This document shows positions 1 through 8,530 of a DNA stretch of 64,000 bases, piece after piece (the first letter of the stretch is position 1; the number at the start of each line of letters is the position of its first letter). The DNA comes from Alphaproteobacteria bacterium (GTDB lineage: Bacteria; Pseudomonadota; Alphaproteobacteria; Micavibrionales; Micavibrionaceae), in NCBI GenBank assembly GCA_018000295.1, contig JAGNKE010000003.1, positions 1 through 64,000 of the forward strand, in the 5' to 3' direction. Under the pieces are notes generated by a model that was not told the DNA's origin, made no database searches, and worked only from the letters and a program-made list of their open reading frames with translations. The translations under genes and the position numbers were made by a program.

Positions 1-115
1 CATGTTTTGTCGGCTCAAAGATTTCCGACGTATAGCAACACGATACGACAAACTCTCCCGTAATTTCATGGCAGCACTCTGTATTGCAGCTACCATCGCT
101 TACTGGGCTAATTGA
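1..115 (+). pseudogene. 3' fragment of an IS5-family transposase
   Basis: An open frame entering from the left edge reads MFCRLKDFRRIATRYDKL, continues through a hydrophobic C-terminus ending in AYWAN, and stops at 113-115. This is the characteristic C-terminal end of IS5-family (IS1031/IS427-type) DDE transposases. Only the last 37 or so codons are in the window, so it cannot be said whether the element is intact upstream. The sequence just after the stop (about 115-130) probably holds the element's terminal inverted repeat, but its partner lies outside the window. Confidence 0.7.
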
Positions 116-219
116 GTCTGGAGCCTAGTCTTTTCAGTAAAGGCTTGACTTGAGCATGACTCTGATGTAAATGAGAGTGACTATCAAAGTCAACTTCACA
201 CGTAGATGGAATCTTTGTT

Positions 220-696
220 ATGAAATACCTGAATATCCTTGGTTTTGTTGCCGCTGTTGCTCTTGTTCCCGCTTTTTCCGTTCCCGCTTTTTCCGTTTCT
301 GCTTTTGCCGTGACGGAAATCACGGTCGTCATCAAAGACCATAAGTTTGAACCCTCGACCGTCGAGATTCCCGCCGGCGAGAAAGTGAAGCTGATCGTGG
401 ATAATCAAGATGCAACCCCCGAGGAGTTCGAAAGCCATGAGTTGAACCGCGAGAAGGTTATCCGCGGTAATAGCAAGGGGATCGTATTGATCGGACCACT
501 GAAGGAGGGAACCTATCCGTTCTTCGGCGAGTTCAACCCCGCGACCGCGCAGGGCCAGATCATTGCCAAGGCTCCAGGGTCCGAGAGTCCGGCTCCCGCT
601 TCAGGCGAGGGCGTGAATGCTGTTGAGGCTTCTTCCGGCGAAGGTGCGGTTCCTTCCGATTCCGCGCCAACCCCCGAAAATCCTGCCGCTCAATAA
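220..696 (+). CDS. Periplasmic cupredoxin-like protein paired with FTR1 iron permease
   Basis: This 158-residue protein has an N-terminal signal peptide (about residues 1-30) and a cupredoxin-like beta domain (about 32-115) with EFESHELNREKV followed by IGPLKEGTYPFFGEF. That pair of motifs is typical of the EfeO-N/cupredoxin domains encoded beside FTR1 permeases. The C-terminal 40 residues are a low-complexity Pro/Ala/Glu/Ser tail. The FTR1 gene follows 26 bp downstream, so the two are probably an operon in which this protein binds or oxidises iron for import. The classical type 1 copper Cys is not seen. The signal peptide is built from a repeated VPAFS unit. Confidence 0.8.
   Translation: MKYLNILGFVAAVALVPAFSVPAFSVSAFAVTEITVVIKDHKFEPSTVEIPAGEKVKLIVDNQDATPEEFESHELNREKVIRGNSKGIVLIGPLKEGTYPFFGEFNPATAQGQIIAKAPGSESPAPASGEGVNAVEASSGEGAVPSDSAPTPENPAAQ
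265..309 (+). repeat. Three tandem 15-bp units inside a signal peptide
   Basis: The first two units (265-279 and 280-294) are identical, GTTCCCGCTTTTTCC, and the third (295-309) differs at a few bases. They encode VPAFS-VPAFS-VSAFA in the hydrophobic and cleavage region of the cupredoxin signal peptide. Copy number is in frame, so slippage would lengthen or shorten the signal peptide in five-residue steps. Confidence 0.85.
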
Positions 697-722
697 TGAG
701 TTCCTGAAAAAGAGGGTCTCCG

Positions 723-1559
723 ATGTTTTCCACCGCTGTCATCGTTTTCCGTGAAGTCTTCGAGATCGTGCTGATCGTCGGGATCGTGATTGCCGCGACG
801 CAGGCCGTGCCGAAGCGCTGGATGGCTGTCGGGATGGGATTCGGGTTGGGGATTTTCGGTTCCCTGCTGGTGGCATTCTTTACCGGGCAGATTTCGGAGT
901 TCGCGGAAGGGTTCGGGCAGGAGTATTTCAACGCCGGAATCCTTTTTACGGCGGCGGCCTTTATCGGCTGGACTCTCATCTGGATGAAGCGCCATGCGCG
1001 GGAGATGAAGGCGCATTTTACCCGGGTCGGGGAGGCGGTCGCTGAGGGGCGTCTTCCCTACATCAGCATTTCGATCGTGATCGCGCTGGCTATCCTGCGG
1101 GAGGGAGCCGAGATATCGCTGTTCCTTTCAGGGCAGTATTATTCCCAGATTGCCACGGTCTCTGAGCTTATGGCCGGATCGTTGATTGGGTTTGTCGGCG
1201 GCAGCGTTGTTGGGATTCTCCTTTATCTTGGGCTGATTCAGATTTCTACCCGCGCCTTTCTGCAGGTTACCAGCTGGCTTCTGGCACTGGTCGTCGCCGG
1301 AATGGTTGTGCAGGCGGTAGGCTTTCTGACTGCTGCCGATAATTTTCAAAGCCTTTCCTTTACACTGTGGGATACGTCGTGGCTGTTGTCCGAGGAAAAT
1401 CTGGCTGGGGAGAGTCTCAAGGCGCTGGTCGGTTATACCGCGCAGCCCTCTGCGATCCAGTTGATTGCTTTCGTAGTGACTCTCGTTTTCCTGACCGTTG
1501 CGCTTAAGTTTGCGGGACGTCCGGTGAAAAAAGCCGAAGCTTTCGTCTCTGCCGAGTAG
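723..1559 (+). CDS. FTR1-family high-affinity iron permease
   Basis: This 278-residue polytopic inner-membrane protein carries the two REXXE iron-binding motifs that define FTR1/EfeU permeases: REVFE at residues 10-14 in the first membrane helix and REGAE at 126-130. About seven hydrophobic segments are visible, as usual for the family. It imports iron together with a periplasmic partner, here most likely the cupredoxin-like protein encoded just upstream. The start at 723 has an appropriate AG-rich sequence (AAAGAGGG) upstream. The gene ends 27 bp from the convergent PEPC-like gene. Confidence 0.92.
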   Translation: MFSTAVIVFREVFEIVLIVGIVIAATQAVPKRWMAVGMGFGLGIFGSLLVAFFTGQISEFAEGFGQEYFNAGILFTAAAFIGWTLIWMKRHAREMKAHFTRVGEAVAEGRLPYISISIVIALAILREGAEISLFLSGQYYSQIATVSELMAGSLIGFVGGSVVGILLYLGLIQISTRAFLQVTSWLLALVVAGMVVQAVGFLTAADNFQSLSFTLWDTSWLLSEENLAGESLKALVGYTAQPSAIQLIAFVVTLVFLTVALKFAGRPVKKAEAFVSAE

Positions 1560-1585
1560 GGGTTTTCACCAAAACTATTGACTGA

Positions 1586-4500
1586 TCAGGACATTCCGCC
1601 GGTGTGGTCGGGCTGTTCGTGCATTGTGGCAATTTCCAGTTCAGGGCGGAAATTTATGGGCGGGGCGATCAGAGCTTCGGCTCCCCAGATCGGCACTGTG
1701 CGCCGGCCGTAGGCCGTGTGGCCCTGAACGGTCGGGATGTGCGGGATCGTCGCAGCCCTGGTTGAAGAAATGACCAGCCGTTTTGTGGCATCGGGGATGT
1801 CTTCGCTTGCTCTTATCCTGTCTTCGTAGAGATCTGTCATAACGAGTTCCGGCAGCGCCTGCCTTTCGCTTTCCTGTGCCTCCAAGAGTTGCGGCCAGCG
1901 CGCCATGGTTCTCTTGCCAAACAGAATGTTTACTGAATTATCGTCAGGACGCACAGTTTTAATGAGATCTTGTATTGGCTTGTTGTAAGGAGAATCTACC
2001 TCATCAATGGCCAAACCCGCTTCCGTTAAGGCTGCAAGTAAGACCTGGTCTTCAAAGAACGCGGCGTGGAGTGCCTGCTCCGGTGTGATTTTTCCTGTCG
2101 GGTCCTCGTATTTCAGAACGCCTTCCTCTATCTTCACGTTTTTACCAATTTCCATAGCGCGGTCAAAGGTCATGTCCGACAGACCCAGCTTCTCGAAGCC
2201 GTGTTTCATGTCGGAACGAACCGCTGGCATGAGGGCGCGGAGGAAGAAGTTGCGACGCCACCATTGTGAGTCGACCGTAAACTCCTTCACGTGCTGTTTG
2301 CTGAGACCACTGCTGCGGTATTTTTCGTGCATACGTTCCAGAAATTCTCCGGCAGTGAAATAGCCGTCGTGGCGCGTCCGTGCCAACGCAATCCAGATGT
2401 TGCTGCCAATCGCCCGTTGGGCTGTTAAACGCTCGGCTTTTGTTCCTGTGCTCTTGGACTGGGCGCGGGCCGAGCTGTTACCTGCGCCGGCTAAGGAGGG
2501 ATCCGAGACGATCGTTGCCCAGTTGTTGATTACGCTTTCCTCGCCATTCTCGCTTCGTGCGTGACGGTAGGCGCTGTAAAGCTGCATCATGTCGTAGGCG
2601 GTTTGCATCACGAATGTATTCGTTTTTTCGCTGTATTTCCCGCGCGGCGGGATGAAGGTTCCCTTGTGTACCAAACCTTCAAGCTCCAAGCGGCGTCCGA
2701 GCATTTCACCCATTTTTTCGCACAAGTCGTCCGACACCTGGTTGGGTGTCGCGCTATTGATTCGGATGGCGCGGCCCTGTTCGGTGTTAGAGAAGAAGGT
2801 TCCCATCTGTAACAAGACGCGGTCATGAGGGTCTTTGGGATCGAAAGGCTTGCCTCTATCCTCGGCATATTCCCGCAAAATCTGCGCGATATAACGCGTA
2901 TACATCATGTCGTCGCCACCGCCGCGCTCAAGCGAGAGGCCGTTGCCCCGCTTGATCAAGGTTGCGAAGCTACCCGCGGCCGATTTAGCGGTCGTTTGAC
3001 GGAATCCCTCGGTTTCAAGAACCCGGACCAGAAGTCCGTATTCCTTGCCGGAATCGCTGCAGGGGACCATCTGGCCGTGAACCAAGTTATGGCCGTACCA
3101 GGAACCGTTGGATCCGACGAGCGCTCGTTCGCTGATATCGTGCTGACCGCCGTTCTGGTGGTGCTTCAACATATTTTGCGGCATATCCCGAATGGTTTCG
3201 TATTCTTCGTTCAAAGGGGTATGCAGGAGTGTTGTCGCACCGAACGGTTCGGCGAGGAAGCGTTGATAGGAGGTGGACATTTCATCGGCTTCGGCGACGA
3301 TCGCCATGCCGAATTGCTCAGGGTTCTCGGATATAAGACTGTAGCGCTCGAAAATTTCATGGGTCTGCACGGTATAGCCGTTTCCATCCTTCTCCTGCGG
3401 GTTTGCGCGCAGGAAAGCTTCCCGGCGCTGTTCGGATGTTGCGGCTTTTACGACAAAATTGAGAATCGCATTCTGATCGGCCGGACTCAGGCCGTCCTCG
3501 CCGTGACCACCGGCGAAGGTGGGTTTACTTTTCAGGAGCTCCCGCATTTCCGGAGGCATTTTCAAAGATTCGATAAAACCCTCATCCTTAAAAATGTTGT
3601 TCATCGTGTCTTTTAACAATACACCGTTATGGCGGGTTTCGATGATCGCCGCGGACAGGCCGTATTGGCGCATCAGGAAGTCGGATTCGGCCATGATCTG
3701 CCGCGCTTCCGGGTTTTGGATCGTCTGCGACAAATGTTTAAAATATTTTCCGATCTCGCGCTCAAAGCCTTTGCGGGTAGAAATGTCGATTTTACCGATA
3801 TTGACGCCTTTAAATAGACTGGAAAATTCTTCCTTGATGACTTCGTAATCCGCCTCTTTCTTGTGGGATTTATTTCCGCCGGCGTCGATATCAATAAAGC
3901 GGCTTTCCAGCAGGTCAATGCGGTCTTTAAGCTGTTCGAGAGCCTTGCGGGCGAGGGTGAAGGGCTGCGCGGCTTTTTGGAAGGTTCCCCGCAGAGTATC
4001 GCATTCATCCTCCGCAACGAGTCTTCCGGCTCGTTCAAGGTCGTTCAAGTGATCTTCGACCGCACCGCGGGTCAGGCTGAGCATTCCGTAAAGCAGCGCC
4101 CAGCGGTCGGCGTTGGCTTTCCCATCGGCGTCTCCGCCAGCGTGCCAGGTTCTCATGGCTGTGCTGATGCTTGATTCGGCGCGTTTGAGGTCAGGAGAAA
4201 TGATATAACCATCAAAGGCAGAGGCTACGGCTGTGTTGACGCGGCGAAACATTTCGCGCTGGCCTTGCCTGTATACTTCCGCCTGTCTTATGGCCTGGTC
4301 CGTCTCCTCAAAAGTTGTCAGCCGTCTTTTGGGCGTAATCTGATTTGTGGTCATCTGTTTGATGACCGCCTCCAGTGCTGCGGGACGTTCCTCTTCGGGT
4401 TTTTCTCCAACTGCGACCAACTGGCGGAACAATTCAATGCCCTCCTCATCCAGATGTTCGGTCGGATGAGGGGTGATGGCTTTCCAGATTCTAATGTCTG

Positions 4501-4885
4501 CAAAAAACTCTTCGATATCCTGAGCGGTGTAACCGGCCTGGCGGGCCAGTTTGAGCATTTCTTCAATATTATAGGCGTTATGTTCCGCATCGTCGGGGCG
4601 GTTACGGTGGGCGATGATGTGTGCGCCCGTGTCGAGCGTGTGTTCTACGAGGCGCAGGCGCGAGTATGCGTTGCGCTCTTCCTCGGACATTTCTTTGAAT
4701 GCGGCAAGAAACTTTTCTTCGGCGTCCGGCTGGTTCAAAAGGGTCTGGGTGTTGTTATAAAGCAGAACGGCTTTCAGGGGCAGTTCGCCTGTCTTTCCCA
4801 AGGAATCGACATGTCGGTCGAGCATCGACTTGGCGGCTTTATATATTCCTTGCTGATCCGTACCGGATAAAACACTCTGTCCCAT
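1586..4885 (-). CDS. Highly diverged phosphoenolpyruvate carboxylase-like protein
   Basis: A 1099-residue protein without signal peptide or membrane segments. Several landmark motifs of phosphoenolpyruvate carboxylase occur in the right order. TPHPTE (H140) matches the catalytic-His motif TAHPTE. WHAGGDADGKAN (247-258) matches WIGGDRDGNP. CSDSGKEYG (609-617) matches YSDSAKDAG. RGNGLSLERGGG (646-657) matches the mobile glycine loop RGGSIGRGG. TEQGRAIR (701-708) matches TEQGE. SARAQSKSTG (805-814) and RAIGSNIW (824-831) match SRPAKRRPTG and RAIPWIF. The protein is about 200 residues longer than usual and lacks the C-terminal RNTG signature involved in aspartate inhibition, ending instead in an unrelated tail. 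It may be an active PEPC with different control or a family member with a new role. It stands alone, with AT-rich DNA upstream. Confidence 0.72.
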   Translation of the reverse strand: MGQSVLSGTDQQGIYKAAKSMLDRHVDSLGKTGELPLKAVLLYNNTQTLLNQPDAEEKFLAAFKEMSEEERNAYSRLRLVEHTLDTGAHIIAHRNRPDDAEHNAYNIEEMLKLARQAGYTAQDIEEFFADIRIWKAITPHPTEHLDEEGIELFRQLVAVGEKPEEERPAALEAVIKQMTTNQITPKRRLTTFEETDQAIRQAEVYRQGQREMFRRVNTAVASAFDGYIISPDLKRAESSISTAMRTWHAGGDADGKANADRWALLYGMLSLTRGAVEDHLNDLERAGRLVAEDECDTLRGTFQKAAQPFTLARKALEQLKDRIDLLESRFIDIDAGGNKSHKKEADYEVIKEEFSSLFKGVNIGKIDISTRKGFEREIGKYFKHLSQTIQNPEARQIMAESDFLMRQYGLSAAIIETRHNGVLLKDTMNNIFKDEGFIESLKMPPEMRELLKSKPTFAGGHGEDGLSPADQNAILNFVVKAATSEQRREAFLRANPQEKDGNGYTVQTHEIFERYSLISENPEQFGMAIVAEADEMSTSYQRFLAEPFGATTLLHTPLNEEYETIRDMPQNMLKHHQNGGQHDISERALVGSNGSWYGHNLVHGQMVPCSDSGKEYGLLVRVLETEGFRQTTAKSAAGSFATLIKRGNGLSLERGGGDDMMYTRYIAQILREYAEDRGKPFDPKDPHDRVLLQMGTFFSNTEQGRAIRINSATPNQVSDDLCEKMGEMLGRRLELEGLVHKGTFIPPRGKYSEKTNTFVMQTAYDMMQLYSAYRHARSENGEESVINNWATIVSDPSLAGAGNSSARAQSKSTGTKAERLTAQRAIGSNIWIALARTRHDGYFTAGEFLERMHEKYRSSGLSKQHVKEFTVDSQWWRRNFFLRALMPAVRSDMKHGFEKLGLSDMTFDRAMEIGKNVKIEEGVLKYEDPTGKITPEQALHAAFFEDQVLLAALTEAGLAIDEVDSPYNKPIQDLIKTVRPDDNSVNILFGKRTMARWPQLLEAQESERQALPELVMTDLYEDRIRASEDIPDATKRLVISSTRAATIPHIPTVQGHTAYGRRTVPIWGAEALIAPPINFRPELEIATMHEQPDHTGGMS

Positions 4886-5592
4886 AACACCCTGCGCCTA
4901 TTTTAGCGGTCTTAATAATATCGTTCCAAGACTAAAATTATAGTTATTTTTTGTTTGGTCCCTAATACTAAATGTTTTGTTCCCTAAAAGCAATAAATAT
5001 GACTATTCGCAGTAGTCTTTTAGTTAATATGGCCGCTAAGGATAACAAAGCCCATGCTAATTATCTTTAAGATTTTTACGGGCGTATGTTACCATGGGTT
5101 GTTTTGTATGTAAGTTTTCTGTTTCTTGTCCGGTTACACGATATCTATATTTTATGCTTTTTTTCCCAATCCATGGCTTGGCCCAAATTTATTCTTGTGA
5201 TCTGCTTTGATATTGTAAACTTTTTCTTGAATCATTTTCTTGCTGGTTTTTGATTGTGTTTTCCCAATTTTTGTATTTTTTAGTAGCGAAAATTCTGGAT
5301 AAATATTTTTTTATTCTTTGGATTATTTTTTATCTATCTTATTAATATAAAGTGATATTTATTCTTTTGTTTCCAGCCGTATCGTTTTTAATTTATTTTT
5401 ACAGTGCGTTTCGATTATATTTTTTTTAGCAGTTTTTATTTTTTGCAACTTTTGAGATTTAAGAAAGGTAATTTTTTCTTTTATCTATTTCAAAGAAGGT
5501 CAGGGCTATATCAATAAGAGAAATCTTTTGTTTAGCAGGGAATTTATTATACATATTATTTGCAATTATAGCGAGATTTTTTGTGGTGCGAT
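4886..5592. other. AT-rich noncoding stretch upstream of the PEPC-like gene
   Basis: About 700 bp with long runs of T and A and no open frame of useful length on either strand. It should contain the promoter of the PEPC-like gene on the minus strand near 4890-5000. No RNA gene, strong hairpin-terminator or protein remnant was recognised. The base composition contrasts sharply with both neighbours and suggests a decayed or acquired segment next to the IS remnant. Confidence 0.6.
4957..4987. promoter_or_regulatory. Direct repeat GGTCCCTAA / GTTCCCTAA, possible operator
   Basis: GGTCCCTAA at 4957-4965 and GTTCCCTAA at 4979-4987 are spaced 22 bp apart, about two helical turns, and lie 70-100 bp upstream of the PEPC-like start codon. 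They are the only GC-containing motif in the AT-rich upstream DNA. A role as paired binding sites for a regulator is inference from spacing and position only. Confidence 0.3.
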
Positions 5593-5607
5593 CTAAGTGT
5601 TTAGTCC
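5593..5607. repeat. Left copy of a 15-bp repeat bounding the IS remnant
   Basis: CTAAGTGTTTAGTCC here matches CTAAGTGCTTAGACC at 6235-6249 at 13 of 15 bases in the same orientation. The unit is also quasi-palindromic, so the two could equally be read as inverted termini. On the minus strand this copy encodes the last codons GLNT and the stop of the transposase remnant. Confidence 0.55.
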
Positions 5608-6186
5608 CACGGTGTGCTGGAATGGATCACCGTTAAATCGTTTGGGCTCTTTTGTCCATATATTGATGTATTCGTAAGGCGTGAGGCCCTTGAGGGTTTT
5701 AAGCCTGCGGGCGAAGTTATAGGCCTTGTCCGCGATCATATATTTCACGGGCGGCAGGACGCCCGCCAGAGCAACGGTTCCGTTGATATCGGCGCGTTGC
5801 CCGGGGGTGATATACAAAGCCAGAGGTCTGCACTTCATATCGTTCACGGTGTGGGGTTTGGTGTTGCGCCCGCCGCGGCTGATGCCGATGGTTTCATTCA
5901 AGAGCCTCCCCTTTTTACCGCCGCCCGCGCAGCGATGGGCTTTGATATGGGGGCTGTCGATGGCCGCCATTTCGGCCTCGTCCGAGAGCGTCCTGACAAT
6001 CTCGCGGTACAGATATTGCCAGACCCAGCGCTTTGACCAGCGGTTCTAGAGCGTGGTGTGATCGCCCTATTCCTCCGGCGCATCGATCCAGCGGTCGTCT
6101 ATGCGGGGCTTGCGCCCTTTATCGGGCGGCAAATGCGGCCTGATCGCTTCGCACTTGTCGTCAGAAAGGTAAAATAATCGGCTCAG
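5593..6186 (-). pseudogene. Decayed chimeric IS transposase (IS5-type body, IS481-type tail)
   Basis: Read on the minus strand from about 6186, one frame gives LSRLFYLSDDKCEAIRPHLP, then DDRWIDAPEE, a TAG stop (6069-6067), GDHTTL, a second TAG (6048-6046), NRWSKR and an IDSPHIKAHR...IGISRGGRNTK core. This is an IS5-family DDE transposase with a missing internal segment and two Tyr-to-stop changes. From about YNFARRLKTLKGLTPYEY to the final VGLNT the sequence instead resembles the C-terminus of IS481-family transposases. No start codon is left. The element is certainly dead; the chimeric reading is inferred from family memory. Confidence 0.7.
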
Positions 6187-6234
6187 GGCGTGGCTCCTCT
6201 TTCAAATCACCAAACCATTGAATAACAAAATCAG

Positions 6235-6249
6235 CTAAGTGCTTAGACC
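6235..6249. repeat. Right copy of the 15-bp repeat bounding the IS remnant
   Basis: CTAAGTGCTTAGACC overlaps the 3' end of the GT4 glycosyltransferase gene and supplies its last codons (GLST) and its TAG stop. Its partner at 5593-5607 ends the transposase remnant in the same way (GLNT stop). The GT4 reading frame therefore appears to run into IS-derived sequence. Confidence 0.55.
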
Positions 6250-7389
6250 GTAGCAGAAGGGATTTTTTATTTCATAAGTTTTCAAGGTCTGCGCTACTAC
6301 TAGACGGAGATTGAATTCCGTAACGGCTTTTACGTGCGATGCGTTTTCCATGTTTTTCCGGCGCGGGGCGTCTAGCAGCAACTCCTCTATAGCTGCGGCA
6401 AGGGAAGGTGCGTTTTTTATTGGGACCAGAAGGCCGTTGACGCCGTTTTGCACCGCCTCGCGGCAGCCGGGGTGGTCGGTCGTCACGATGGCCCTGCCCG
6501 ATGCTGCGGCCTCCAGAAGCACCTTGGGGACTCCTTCGCGGTAATGGGAGGGGTAGGCGACCAGCGTCGTGCGGGCGAGAAGGTCGGGCATATCGTCGCG
6601 CTTACCGAGCCATTCGACGCTTGCGTCCGTTATCATTTGCCGCATTTCCGGTTCGGTGATTGCGCCAGGGCTGTTGGCGCTGATACCGCCGGCGATCTGG
6701 AAGCGGGCGTTCACGCCTTTCTTTTTCAGGATGCGGGCGGATTCGATGAATACGGAAATGCCCTTGTCGCGCAGCAGGCGGGTGGGCATCAGGATTATTG
6801 GCGGGTCTTCTTGCGCCTGTTCCGAGGGTTTGAAGATTTCGGTATCGACTCCGGAGCCGCGGATGAGGACCGTATTTTCCTTTCTCACATAACCGCGTCT
6901 TACCAAAAGCTCAAGGTCGTCGGGGTTCTGGACGATGATCCTCGTGCGCTGGCCTTTGAGGGCGAATTTCAGCAGAGGGCCGATGAGGAGGCGCAGTGCT
7001 TTCGGTTTGAAACCCTCTCCTGAAAAAAGGTAGCCTAATCCCGCAATGGTGTGAACCGTTCGAACTGTTTTATGAAAGCGTGTCACTATGCCGGTCATGA
7101 AGGCGTATTTCAGCGTGATGGCATGTATGATGTCGGGATTTTGCTGTTGCAGCAGTTTTTGTAAGGTCTGCATCGTCTTTATGGCGGTCAGCGGCGATCC
7201 CTTGGTTTCGAAGGAGGGCAGGTCGAAGCCCTGAAAGCCATATTCGCTGAGTTTTTTATTATTTTCTCCGCCGGGCATCGCCACCAAAACCGTGTAGCCT
7301 GCCTCCTTCGCGCCCTGCGCCAGCGGCAGGCGGTGCGACCAGAACCAGTCCGGGTGATTGATGACATAAAGAAGCTTTCCGCGCGCCAT
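6235..7389 (-). CDS. Glycosyltransferase family 4 (GT-B fold)
   Basis: This 384-residue cytoplasmic or membrane-associated enzyme has the GT4 pattern. It has an N-terminal acceptor domain with INHPDWFWSHRLPLA, a GSGVDTEIFKPS donor-domain start near residue 178, and the C-terminal LLPTRLLRDKG-like beta strand plus YREGVPKVLLEAAASGRAIVTTD, where the EGVPKVLLEA stretch binds the nucleotide-sugar. Such enzymes add sugars to lipid carriers during polysaccharide assembly, often with an epimerase as neighbour. The epimerase gene lies 5 bp upstream. The last ten residues (NPFCYGLST) lie in the repeat bounding the IS remnant and are probably an acquired tail; the fold itself looks complete. The sugar specificity cannot be read. 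Confidence 0.85.
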   Translation of the reverse strand: MARGKLLYVINHPDWFWSHRLPLAQGAKEAGYTVLVAMPGGENNKKLSEYGFQGFDLPSFETKGSPLTAIKTMQTLQKLLQQQNPDIIHAITLKYAFMTGIVTRFHKTVRTVHTIAGLGYLFSGEGFKPKALRLLIGPLLKFALKGQRTRIIVQNPDDLELLVRRGYVRKENTVLIRGSGVDTEIFKPSEQAQEDPPIILMPTRLLRDKGISVFIESARILKKKGVNARFQIAGGISANSPGAITEPEMRQMITDASVEWLGKRDDMPDLLARTTLVAYPSHYREGVPKVLLEAAASGRAIVTTDHPGCREAVQNGVNGLLVPIKNAPSLAAAIEELLLDAPRRKNMENASHVKAVTEFNLRLVVAQTLKTYEIKNPFCYGLST

Positions 7390-7394
7390 CGGCG

Positions 7395-8423
7395 TTATGC
7401 GACTTTTCTTGAAGTATCAGCGTTGTCCGGTTTGCGGTCGCCGTTTTCGGGTCTGCGCGGCAGGTTCAATAGCTCAGCGAAGTCTGAGGCGATCATTTCC
7501 TGAAGACCCTGCTGCAGCGTAAAGGGGCGTTTGAAACCCGTGCTGGCGGCGCGGTCGGCATTCACGACCGTGCTGGCGCAGAATTTTTTGACGCGGATCA
7601 TGCTGATCGGGAATTTGCGGCCTGTTATAGAGGATAGCGTATCGAACACCGCGCCTCCGGTGACTCCCGCAATGTACGGTAGTCTGGGACCTAGGCCGGG
7701 GAGGCCCATGCCCGCGCGGATTTCCGTAACCATTTCCTTCATACTGAGGTCTGGTTTGTCAGCGTAGTTATAGAGCGCAGTGCTGCGGTTTTCCTTCAAA
7801 CATTCCGCAAGGAAAGCGGCAACATTGCCGACGTATGCCACGGATTTCCGGTTTTCGCCGTTGCCGATCATGAAGAAGCGCTTGCGGGCGATCTGGTCCA
7901 TCAAGGTGAAGATATTGCCGCGATTGCCGGGTCCGAAGGTGGCGACGAGGCGGATGCTGACGAGGCGGCGGTCAGAAGACTGCGCGCACCATTTTTCCAG
8001 AACCTTTTCCCCCTCCAGCTTCGAGCGACCGTAATCGTTGAAGGGCGCGGGGGGGCTGTCCTCTTTCGACTCACCGGCATCGAGGCCGTAAACCGCGACG
8101 CTGCTGGTGAAGATAATGGTTTTGATGCCGTTGATCTTCGCGGCTTCGGCCAGATTTTCCGTGCCGGTCACATTGACGTCATAATATTTTTTAACCGGAG
8201 TCACATCGTCCCGGTGTTCGGCGGCGAGGTGGTAAATAATGTCAATACCCTTGAGGGCTTCGGTTAAAGATGCCTTGTCAGTGATATCCACAATCCGGCC
8301 CTCTTTCGGATAGGAATCCGAGCGCCGGGTATCCAGCCAGATAACTTCATGGCCCTGCTGGATGAGCAAGGTCATGAGTTCGGTTCCGATAAAGCCTGCG
8401 CCGCCTGTGATTGCTATTTTCAT
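7395..8423 (-). CDS. NAD-dependent epimerase/dehydratase (extended SDR)
   Basis: This 342-residue protein starts with the Rossmann motif TGGAGFIG (residues 6-13) and contains TSSVAVYG with the catalytic YGRSK (Tyr-x-x-x-Lys) pair, as in nucleotide-sugar epimerases and dehydratases of the extended SDR family. A conserved GNGENRKSVAYVGN segment is typical of the substrate domain. It probably makes a sugar nucleotide used by the GT4 enzyme encoded immediately downstream. The C-terminal 25 residues are charged and low in complexity. Its exact substrate (UDP-GlcNAc, UDP-Glc or similar) is not determined. Confidence 0.85.
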   Translation of the reverse strand: MKIAITGGAGFIGTELMTLLIQQGHEVIWLDTRRSDSYPKEGRIVDITDKASLTEALKGIDIIYHLAAEHRDDVTPVKKYYDVNVTGTENLAEAAKINGIKTIIFTSSVAVYGLDAGESKEDSPPAPFNDYGRSKLEGEKVLEKWCAQSSDRRLVSIRLVATFGPGNRGNIFTLMDQIARKRFFMIGNGENRKSVAYVGNVAAFLAECLKENRSTALYNYADKPDLSMKEMVTEIRAGMGLPGLGPRLPYIAGVTGGAVFDTLSSITGRKFPISMIRVKKFCASTVVNADRAASTGFKRPFTLQQGLQEMIASDFAELLNLPRRPENGDRKPDNADTSRKVA

Positions 8424-8530
8424 GGGTCAGACAGTATGATGGGTAGGCGAAAAAGCCAAGATAAAATATGGCTTCTCTTCTTTGATACGGATTCGATTAC
8501 GCTGGAGCAATCCCCGAGACTCTTGTCATG

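Noticed and set aside
120-200. Fur box and promoter upstream of the cupredoxin gene
   Set aside because: TTGACT at 145-150 has no good -10 at proper spacing, and the sequence near 168-185 matches a Fur box at too few positions to claim.
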